64,000 nucleotides of DNA from Gammaproteobacteria bacterium MedPE (GTDB taxonomy: Bacteria; Pseudomonadota; Gammaproteobacteria; Enterobacterales; Psychrobiaceae), in the NCBI GenBank assembly GCA_001874365.1, contig MPDF01000005.1, positions 1 through 64,000 of the forward strand, given 5' to 3'. Position numbers and translations under genes: made by a program. The first letter of the stretch is position 1; every line of letters begins with the position of its first letter. Shown here piece by piece: positions 57,346-64,000 of the stretch. The notes under the pieces were generated by a model that had not been told where the DNA came from, did no database searches, and saw nothing but the letters and a program-made list of their open reading frames with translations.

Positions 57346-58071
57346 TTATGATGATTGATGCGTTTTGTTATTATTGGCCAACAGTAATTTTAAATTTGAT
57401 TTATAAACTCGTCCTACAGGAATGACCGTATCTCCAAGGGTTAGTTCATTTGCTGTTATTAATGTAACAGCATTGAGAGCAACTATATAAGAACGGTGAA
57501 CACGGCAAAAAATCTCAGCAGGCAACAACTTTTCAAAATCTGATATTTTCATTTGGCTAATAATATGAAGATGGGTGAGATAGACAGATGTATAGTTACC
57601 GTTGGCTTTGATGTAATTGATGTCGCTTAACGCCACTTTATGGTGCTTTTTATCATCTTTGATAAAGATGTGCGGTGCTGATTCATTATGCTTGGCTATT
57701 TCTTGTTGTTGTGTCGTCAATGACGCTGTGACTTTTTGCACTGCTTGTTCAAATCGCTCAAGACTAAATGGTTTTAGTAAATAATCACTAATGCCATATT
57801 CGTAACTTTCTAATGCATATTCCCGATGCGCAGAAACAATAATAATTTTAGGCGGGTTCGTTAATCCACGTAAAAATTCAAACCCTGTGATTTTGGGCAT
57901 TTGAATATCGAGAAATATGAAATCAACATGTCGTGAGTTTAATAATAGTTTGGCTTGTTCACCGTTGTGGCAGTTTCCTACTAGTGTTATATGCGCTAGT
58001 TTTGCGGCAAAATTTTCAATTAAGTTGTGTGCTAGTGGTTCGTCGTCAATGATGGCAAAAGTGAGTGACAT
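57346..58071 (-). CDS. LytTR-family response regulator
   Basis: The receiver domain covers residues 1-~115 with the acidic pocket D9-D10, phosphoacceptor D55 (FIFLDIQMPK) and K100 (LLKPF). The LytTR DNA-binding domain covers residues ~130-236 (KVALSDINYIKANGNYTSVY, FCRVHRSYIVALNAV). The gene lies 8 bases downstream of its cognate histidine kinase. Divergent from the ABC transporter genes it may control. Confidence 0.94.
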   Translation of the reverse strand: MSLTFAIIDDEPLAHNLIENFAAKLAHITLVGNCHNGEQAKLLLNSRHVDFIFLDIQMPKITGFEFLRGLTNPPKIIIVSAHREYALESYEYGISDYLLKPFSLERFEQAVQKVTASLTTQQQEIAKHNESAPHIFIKDDKKHHKVALSDINYIKANGNYTSVYLTHLHIISQMKISDFEKLLPAEIFCRVHRSYIVALNAVTLITANELTLGDTVIPVGRVYKSNLKLLLANNNKTHQSS

Positions 58072-58079
58072 GATTACCT

Positions 58080-58949
58080 CTACGTTAAGTCAATCATGAC
58101 TTTGGTGTGATATATATTGTTGTCTGCGTTAATCGTAAATTGATGTTTATTGGGATACAACAACGCAAGTCGACGTTTTAGGCTTTCAATTCCTACACCA
58201 CCAACGCCTCGTTTTGCTTTGTTGTTTGCTAAGACAGCTTCGTCAAAATTATTGCTGAGTTCAAAGCTTAGTGCTGTTTTTGATGTGCTAAGTGTGAAAT
58301 AAATAAAGTGGTTAGCGGTTTGTGTATCGACACCATGTTTAAATGCGTTTTCTAATAAATTGATAAACAACAGAGGTGGAATACGTTGTTGGTCGTTTTC
58401 AATGTTTTGCGTAAATGTAATATCAACAGCGTTTCGATGGCGGATTTGATTGAGCTCGATAAAATTATTGAGATAATTTATTTCGTCAGTAACGGAGACG
58501 GAGTCTTTTCGCCCATCATAAATGGTAAATCGCATCATCTGAGATAACTTGTAAATAACCTCTTGAGTTAAATCAGATTTATCGACGGCTAAGCCGTAAA
58601 GGTTATTCAGCGTATTAAAAAAGAAGTGGGGATTAATCTGGCTTTTTAAGAGGTTTAATTCTGCTGTTAGGCTTTCTTGGTGGAGGTTGTCGATGATTTG
58701 TTGTTGTTTAAAGCGATCTCTGATCAGAAAAATAATTGGGATCATCAATGAAATAGTAAAAAGAACAATGAGTAAATCAGCTTGGTTTTTGCTATATAAC
58801 CAATACATAAAAGCGCCATAGAAGAGCCCCCCCATTATCCATTTTACGAGTTTAATATGCGTGCTGTTGGTTATCAAAAGTGAGCCCTTAATTGACATCA
58901 TTGGTCGTTCATATAGGTTTAACTGTCGTTCGTCATTGGTTTCACCCAT
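58080..58949 (-). CDS. LytS/AlgZ-like sensor histidine kinase
   Basis: Two membrane helices at residues ~35-76 are connected by a very short loop, so there is no large external sensor domain. Then comes a His_kinase (pfam06580) domain: QINPHFFFNTLNNLYGL with phosphoacceptor H108, RFTIYDGRKDSV, the N box LLENAFKHGVDT (N201) and GVGGVGIESLKRRL (G box). It probably senses a membrane or transporter-coupled signal. Start is uncertain: 58949, or the internal ATG codons at 58901/58898, which would move it away from the divergent gene. Confidence 0.92.
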   Translation of the reverse strand: MGETNDERQLNLYERPMMSIKGSLLITNSTHIKLVKWIMGGLFYGAFMYWLYSKNQADLLIVLFTISLMIPIIFLIRDRFKQQQIIDNLHQESLTAELNLLKSQINPHFFFNTLNNLYGLAVDKSDLTQEVIYKLSQMMRFTIYDGRKDSVSVTDEINYLNNFIELNQIRHRNAVDITFTQNIENDQQRIPPLLFINLLENAFKHGVDTQTANHFIYFTLSTSKTALSFELSNNFDEAVLANNKAKRGVGGVGIESLKRRLALLYPNKHQFTINADNNIYHTKVMIDLT

Positions 58950-59005
58950 CTATAAAATGTGATTGTAAACTAGCCCAGTATGAGAAACCAGTATTAGGAA
59001 TTGAC

Positions 59006-59896
59006 ATGCTAAACATAAGAAATTTATCGAAAACTTACGACAATGGTGTAAAAGCGTTAGCGGGTGTTTCGTTAGATATTGAATCTGGACTATTTGGTTT
59101 GTTGGGGCCTAATGGCGCTGGTAAATCGACGCTAATGCGCACCATTGCAACGTTACAGTTACCGTCACACGGGCAAATTAGTTTTGATAATAAAGATATC
59201 ATTAAAAACCCAAATATTTTGCGCTCGTGTTTGGGGTATTTGCCACAGGAGTTTGGTGTTTACCCCAAAGTTTCTTGTTATCAATTACTCGAACACATGG
59301 CGTTACTTAAAGGGTTAACTGACCATAAAACGCGTAAGAAACAAATCGATCAATTGTTACACCAAACTAATCTTTATGATGTCCGTAAGAAAGATGTTAG
59401 TTCTTTTTCGGGCGGAATGCGTCAGCGTTTTGGTATTGCACAGGCGTTGTTAGGAGCACCCAAGTTAGTGATTGTTGATGAGCCAACCGCTGGACTGGAT
59501 CCTTATGAACGAAATCGCTTTCATAATTTGTTGTGTGAGATTGGCGAAAATGTTGTGGTTATACTGTCGACACACATTGTTGAAGATGTCAGTCAGCTCT
59601 GTCCCAACATGGCAATCTTGGCCAAGGGCGATGTCCGTCTACAAGGAAAGCCTAAAGATTTGATTAAGACAATTGATGGTACTATTTGGCGAAAACAGAT
59701 AGATAAAGAGCAAGTTTCTGTTTATAAAGATAAATTTGAGGTTATTTCAGAGCAACTTATTACTGGCAAAACGCAAGTTGTTGTTCAAAGTGAGTTTCAG
59801 CCTGAAATGGGATTTGAGCCTATCACGCCCGACCTAGAAGATGTTTACTTCTCGACTTTGTATCAATTGAACAAAGGTGATGACAATGATAAGTAA
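59006..59896 (+). CDS. ABC transporter ATP-binding protein
   Basis: ATPase of an ABC-2 type exporter. From ATG 59006, Walker A is GPNGAGKS at 34-41, Q-loop Q81, signature SSFSGGMRQ near 133-140, Walker B LVIVDEPTAGLDP at 154-166 and switch H190. ~70 residues follow with a C-terminal extension typical of export-type ATPases. AGGAA precedes the ATG by 5 bases. It overlaps the permease start by 11 bases, so translation is probably coupled. Confidence 0.94.
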   Translation: MLNIRNLSKTYDNGVKALAGVSLDIESGLFGLLGPNGAGKSTLMRTIATLQLPSHGQISFDNKDIIKNPNILRSCLGYLPQEFGVYPKVSCYQLLEHMALLKGLTDHKTRKKQIDQLLHQTNLYDVRKKDVSSFSGGMRQRFGIAQALLGAPKLVIVDEPTAGLDPYERNRFHNLLCEIGENVVVILSTHIVEDVSQLCPNMAILAKGDVRLQGKPKDLIKTIDGTIWRKQIDKEQVSVYKDKFEVISEQLITGKTQVVVQSEFQPEMGFEPITPDLEDVYFSTLYQLNKGDDNDK

Positions 59897-62800
59897 ACTA
59901 ACACAATTTGAATTATCTGCTCACTTTAAGCAGATTGGGTTCTGGGTGGCAGCACTTTTAATTTCTTGGATGACGTTTTTAATCACTGGCCAGCGTGGTT
60001 CGCAGCTTTTGTTTGCTAATTCATCTCATGCCATTGCACAAACCATGTTGTTTATTGTGCCAAACATTATTTTTGTTGTTTGTGTATTGGCGTCTTCCAC
60101 ATTACTACGCGATAGCCAGTATAAAATGGAGTCGTTAATTTTTGCGACTCCCATCGACAAGTTTCACTATCTGACGAGCCGTTATTTAGGGTTGGTATTA
60201 GCAACGTTAACGTTAATGGCCATTGCGATACTGGTAATGATGATAACGCTACTGAAATTAGAACCTGCGCTTGTAGGCCCATTTCAGCTATCTCACTATG
60301 TGATAAACTTTTTTATTTTTTTCGTGCCTGCTGTGCTGTTTTCTTGCTCAGTGGTTTTTGCGACAGCAATGTTTAGTAAAAGTATGATTGCGGTTTATGT
60401 CTCTGGTATTGCTGTTTATGTGTTGTACATGATCGGCTCTGTACTGGGAAATTCACCACTAATGGCTACTTCATCGCCGCTTCTCAATGAGGGCGTTGGC
60501 TTTGCAGCGTTGTTAGAGCCCTACGGCTATATTGCTTACATCGGGCAATCTGCTTACTGGACGGCGGAACAAAAGAATACGTTAATGCCTTCGTTAAGTG
60601 GGGATTTATTACTTAATCGAATTTTGTGGTTAACCGTGAGTGTGTCTTTGTTTGTGATCACTTATTACAAATTCAATTTTAGACAGCCTGCGCCGGTCAA
60701 AAAAGCCAAGAATACAGTCAATGAATCACTAAAAAGCACCCTAATTAATACTTATCAAGCTGTTGATGTTAAGCATGATTTTCATTCGTTTAATGTTCAA
60801 ATTTGGTTGTCAAAACTGCATTTAGAATATGCCAGTATTACACGTGGGTTCACCTTTATTGTTTTACTTATCATCACTGTTGTTTTCTGTGGCGCTATCC
60901 TCGTCAGTAATATTTTCAATGGCCCAATTAGCAATGGTCAGCCATATTACCCGCTCACTGCGCTAATGCTTGAAATGCTGGAGCAACCGTTATCTGATAT
61001 CGGTATGTTAGTCGCTATTTTTTACGCGGTTGAGCTTTTTTGGACGGAAAGAAACGTTAACATTAATGGTTTAATTGACACTACGCCGACTCGTAACTTT
61101 ACGTTTTATTTAGCTAAATTAACAACAGTGTTAGCTGTTGCGTTTACATTGATAACAGCAGCCATTGTTGTCGCTATATTGTTTCAATTGTCACAGTCTT
61201 ATTTCGATATCCAGCCAAGTTTGTATTTGTTCCTCTATTATTACGCTGGAATGCCAATTACGATGGCGGCGTTATTGACGCTTTTCTTGCAACGATTTGC
61301 GTCGACAAAATCACTGGGGCTGCTGTTTGGCTTTGGTATTTTCGCTGCAAATATTGTCATTAAATTTGCGTTGTTTGAGCATCCGTTAGTGTCATTTGCG
61401 TATAAGCCGCAGTTTATTTTTTCCGACATGACTCAATCGCTATATCACCTTGAAGCACTAAACTGGTACAACGCTTATTGGTTGTCTTTTGCATTGGTGT
61501 TGTCCGTTTTCACGGTGAAAATGTGGCAACGAGGTACGTCAACTGTGAGTCAAAAATTTACTCGCGGTAGTATTATCGCGCTAGTGTTATCAGGCAGTTC
61601 CTTGGCGATTAGTGGCGGTGTTGTTTTCTACCAAACGAATGTTGCTCATGAGTTTTTATCGAAACAAGAACGGTTTGATCGCCAAGAGCAATATGAACGT
61701 TATTATGAATCGTTTAAAAGCCTCGCCCTACCAACCGTTATTAGTATCGATGTTGCAGTAGATATCTATCCAAGTGAAAATAAATATCGAGCTAATGGAA
61801 GTTATGTATATCAAAATCAAACAGATAAAAATATTGAACAGTTGCTTATTTCCTTTGTTAGTTCAGGAAAACTGACTCAAGAATTGCAACTTAAAGCGGC
61901 TACACTCGTTGAGTACAACGATGTTTATAAGCAGTATATTTATCAGTTAAATCAGCCGATGATGCCAGGGGAAACTCGTTCGCTTGTGTTTGATATGACC
62001 ATAGAGCATAGCGCCTTTGTTGAACTTGATGGTGAACATTATGTGACTGAAAAAGGTACTTACATTGAGTTGGAGGACGTCATGCCTCAATTTGGTTTTG
62101 ATAATAGATTGACGATTTCTGATGAAGAAGAGCGCATTACACGTGGATTATCTGAAGAGCATTTTAGAGCGCCAACTAACGCCGATCAAAAAGTGAGTGA
62201 TGATTGGATTAATTTTGAAACAGTTGTTTCTACAAGCGCTAATCAGCAAGTTGTTGCTGTGGGGCATTTAGAAAAAACGTGGACTGAAAATGGGCGTAAT
62301 TTTTATCACTACAAAACTAAGAACAAGGTTATACAACAGCTTGCTTATGTCTCGGCAGAGTTTAATGACGTTGTAAAAAACCATAATGATGTGGCGATAA
62401 AAATCTATCATCACCCTAAGCATAATAAAGATAATGAGCTAATCTACGATGCGTTAACCCAAACGATGGATTATTTTAATCATCATTATATTCCTTACAA
62501 GAGTGATGAGTTTACGGTGGCTGAATTACCGTATTTCTCAAGTAATCAATCATTTGGTAGTGCTCAACCAGGGATTTATTTAGGGGTTGAAAATCGCTTC
62601 TTTAATTTAGATAACGAAGATGCACAACACAACCCGTTGTTACGTGGTGTGTCTCATGAATTTGCCCATCAATACTGGGGCGGTTATCTAGAGCCAAATT
62701 ATATTGGCGGGTATGCAACATTGACGGAAACGCTTTGTAAATATACAGAGTTGGTCATGGCGAGAAAGCTCTATGGCAAATATGCGGCTAATGTAGAAGT

Positions 62801-63428
62801 ACATTTATCGATAGATCGTTATTTACAGATGCGCTCTTACAATTCCCAAGTTGAAAACCCGCTGTATGCTGTTGGCTTTGAACCATTTATTTATTACTCG
62901 AAAGGCAAGCAAGTGATGCATGCCATGTTAGATCTATTAGGTGAAGAAAAGATTAATCGTGCGTTGAAGGGGTTATTGCTATCTCATGGCTATCCAAATA
63001 AACCCACATCATTAGATTTAATTGATGCATTTTACTCAGTCGCGGAGCCGGCGCAGAAACCCATTATCGATGACTTGTTTAAGCGCGTAGTCTTTCATGA
63101 GTTTGAAATTCATGATGCTAACACGACACAAAACGCACAGGGACTATATGTGACAGAAGTGGATGTTAGTACACGCAAGCTGGTCCTCAATCGTGACACT
63201 AATGAAGAAGAGTATGAATTAATTAATGAAGAGCTTGAAATAGGCCTATATAGCGGTTATCCCGATGTGGACAACGGTAATGTTTTGACGTTATCTAAAA
63301 TTCATTTTAATCAGGATAGAAGCACTATTTCTTTGTATTCAAAAGAAAAACCAAGCTATGTACAGATTGATCCCAATCGATATCGCATTGATAGAGCGAT
63401 GGTAAATAATGTCATGGAATTGCCATAG
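59886..63428 (+). CDS. ABC-2 type permease fused to a C-terminal M1-family peptidase
   Basis: 1180 residues in one chain. Two permease halves, each with about six membrane helices (roughly residues 15-260 and 310-575), are followed by ~600 residues, likely periplasmic. The zinc motif HEFAHQYWGG is at 924-928 and a third ligand glutamate sits at residue 948 (HExxH-x19-E). A GxMEN-like GVENRF precedes it. Equivalents occur in other bacteria as ABC permease-M1 fusions of unknown role. AAAGG at 59873-59877 supports the ATG at 59886. Together with the preceding ATPase this forms a complete ABC module with an attached protease, possibly cleaving the exported or surface substrate. Confidence 0.92.
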   Translation: MISKLTQFELSAHFKQIGFWVAALLISWMTFLITGQRGSQLLFANSSHAIAQTMLFIVPNIIFVVCVLASSTLLRDSQYKMESLIFATPIDKFHYLTSRYLGLVLATLTLMAIAILVMMITLLKLEPALVGPFQLSHYVINFFIFFVPAVLFSCSVVFATAMFSKSMIAVYVSGIAVYVLYMIGSVLGNSPLMATSSPLLNEGVGFAALLEPYGYIAYIGQSAYWTAEQKNTLMPSLSGDLLLNRILWLTVSVSLFVITYYKFNFRQPAPVKKAKNTVNESLKSTLINTYQAVDVKHDFHSFNVQIWLSKLHLEYASITRGFTFIVLLIITVVFCGAILVSNIFNGPISNGQPYYPLTALMLEMLEQPLSDIGMLVAIFYAVELFWTERNVNINGLIDTTPTRNFTFYLAKLTTVLAVAFTLITAAIVVAILFQLSQSYFDIQPSLYLFLYYYAGMPITMAALLTLFLQRFASTKSLGLLFGFGIFAANIVIKFALFEHPLVSFAYKPQFIFSDMTQSLYHLEALNWYNAYWLSFALVLSVFTVKMWQRGTSTVSQKFTRGSIIALVLSGSSLAISGGVVFYQTNVAHEFLSKQERFDRQEQYERYYESFKSLALPTVISIDVAVDIYPSENKYRANGSYVYQNQTDKNIEQLLISFVSSGKLTQELQLKAATLVEYNDVYKQYIYQLNQPMMPGETRSLVFDMTIEHSAFVELDGEHYVTEKGTYIELEDVMPQFGFDNRLTISDEEERITRGLSEEHFRAPTNADQKVSDDWINFETVVSTSANQQVVAVGHLEKTWTENGRNFYHYKTKNKVIQQLAYVSAEFNDVVKNHNDVAIKIYHHPKHNKDNELIYDALTQTMDYFNHHYIPYKSDEFTVAELPYFSSNQSFGSAQPGIYLGVENRFFNLDNEDAQHNPLLRGVSHEFAHQYWGGYLEPNYIGGYATLTETLCKYTELVMARKLYGKYAANVEVHLSIDRYLQMRSYNSQVENPLYAVGFEPFIYYSKGKQVMHAMLDLLGEEKINRALKGLLLSHGYPNKPTSLDLIDAFYSVAEPAQKPIIDDLFKRVVFHEFEIHDANTTQNAQGLYVTEVDVSTRKLVLNRDTNEEEYELINEELEIGLYSGYPDVDNGNVLTLSKIHFNQDRSTISLYSKEKPSYVQIDPNRYRIDRAMVNNVMELP

Positions 63429-63440
63429 GCAGGTTTGATT

Positions 63441-63472
63441 GACAGTCGATATTAGGTTTTATATCGGCTGTC
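63441..63472 (+). terminator. hairpin after the permease-peptidase gene
   Basis: GACAGTCGATAT pairs with ATATCGGCTGTC (12 bp, one G-U) around an 8-base loop, 13 bases after the stop. The T-tract is weak. Confidence 0.5.
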
Positions 63473-63555
63473 GTTGGACTTTAATTGACGACGATGATAC
63501 AAAACGCTCCTTAGGCTGCCGAATACGCGACACCTACAATAAAAAGAGCGGTATT

Positions 63556-64000
63556 ATGATCGAAAAATTAAAATCACTGGGTTTGGTTAGCCAAATCATT
63601 ATCGGGATTGTCCTTGGTGTGGTGTTAGCTTTGACTGCACCAGATGCTGCAAAGTCACTATCCCTGTTGGGTTCATTATTTATTGGTGGCTTGAAAGCTG
63701 TTGCGCCCATTCTAGTATTTGTTTTAGTGGCATCGTCAATTGCTAATCAAAAGTCAGATAGTGAAGCGAATATTAAACCAATTATTGGCTTATATTTTTT
63801 AGGCACACTGAGCGCAGCAATGATTGCCGTGCTCATGAGCTTTGCGTTTCCTACCGTACTGACACTTGATTTAGCTGGTGCTAATGCGAATCCGCCTCAA
63901 GGGTTAGCGGAAGTATTACAAACCTTAGCGTTTAAGATTGTTGATAATCCAATTAACGCGATTATGACAGGTAACTTTGTCGGTATTCTGGCGTGGGGTA
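63556..64000 (+). CDS. sstT: serine/threonine:sodium symporter SstT (5' part, cut by window edge)
   Basis: 148 codons are visible. MIEKLKSLGLVSQIIIGIVLGVVLAL and the following helices (LGSLFIGGLKAVAPILVFVL, SSIANQ) match the N-terminal part of SstT of the dicarboxylate/amino-acid:cation symporter family. It takes up serine and threonine with Na+. The start is ATG 63556 and the gene continues beyond position 64000. The leader before it holds no clear promoter. Confidence 0.92.
   Translation, partial: MIEKLKSLGLVSQIIIGIVLGVVLALTAPDAAKSLSLLGSLFIGGLKAVAPILVFVLVASSIANQKSDSEANIKPIIGLYFLGTLSAAMIAVLMSFAFPTVLTLDLAGANANPPQGLAEVLQTLAFKIVDNPINAIMTGNFVGILAWG

Noticed and set aside
1-64000. tRNA, rRNA, CRISPR, insertion sequence or prophage
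   Set aside because: I saw no cloverleaf, repeat-spacer array, transposase or phage gene; gene content is chromosomal housekeeping and envelope functions.

Overview
The window is a stretch of an AT-rich gammaproteobacterial chromosome. The lineage is probably marine Alteromonadales (Colwelliaceae, Pseudoalteromonadaceae or Shewanellaceae-like). This rests on the TonB receptor/PepSY pair, the DUF2959, DUF2982 and DUF3014 proteins, lamin-tail secreted nucleases with a GlyGly-CTERM tail, and Escherichia/Shewanella-type housekeeping gene order (def-fmt-rsmB-trkA, dprA-smg, gmk-rpoZ-spoT, trkH-hemG). I see no rRNA, tRNA, CRISPR array, insertion sequence or prophage gene, and almost every gene is intact. 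The species is an inference and was not tested.

Layout. 0.1-5.5 kb: a membrane-anchored spermidine-synthase-like protein, then a TonB-dependent receptor and a PepSY membrane protein (iron/siderophore uptake). 5.6-13.8 kb: peptidyl-dipeptidase Dcp, zinc-ribbon protein YrdD, purEK, tsaC, hemF, two small lipoproteins and rlmJ. 13.9-17.7 kb: a MoxR / DUF58 / transglutaminase operon. 17.7-24.8 kb: two alpha/beta hydrolases, a secreted metallo-beta-lactamase-fold hydrolase, an MltA-type murein hydrolase paired with a CadC/ToxR-like membrane regulator, and an esterase-fold protein. 25-31.8 kb: trkH-hemG-DUF2982 facing trkA-rsmB-fmt-def, so both halves of the Trk potassium system lie back to back. 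32-37.9 kb: LysM protein, dprA, smg, a split siroheme synthase pair, a YaiI protein and an SDR oxidoreductase. 37.9-44.7 kb: DUF2959, yihY, pip, dtd, a GNAT-hotdog fusion, DUF3014 and recG. 44.7-50.4 kb: a 0.5 kb regulatory gap and two tandem paralogous secreted endonucleases. 50.4-53.9 kb: ridA, spoT, rpoZ, gmk. 54-57.3 kb: a PhoD-like phosphatase, an NTF2-like lipoprotein and dsbC. 57.3-63.4 kb: a LytTR/LytS two-component pair divergent from an ABC ATPase and a giant ABC permease fused to an M1 peptidase. 63.6 kb to the end: sstT, cut by the window edge.

The most interesting items are: the two-component/ABC/permease-peptidase module, a candidate regulated export or peptide-processing system; a siroheme synthase N-terminal protein that still carries a decayed methyltransferase domain next to an intact separate methyltransferase gene; the pair of secreted nucleases that share catalytic cores but differ in C-terminal targeting; and the MltA-like enzyme coupled to its own membrane regulator. 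Several convergent gene pairs overlap at their stop codons. Where genes do not overlap, strong bidirectional hairpins usually separate them.
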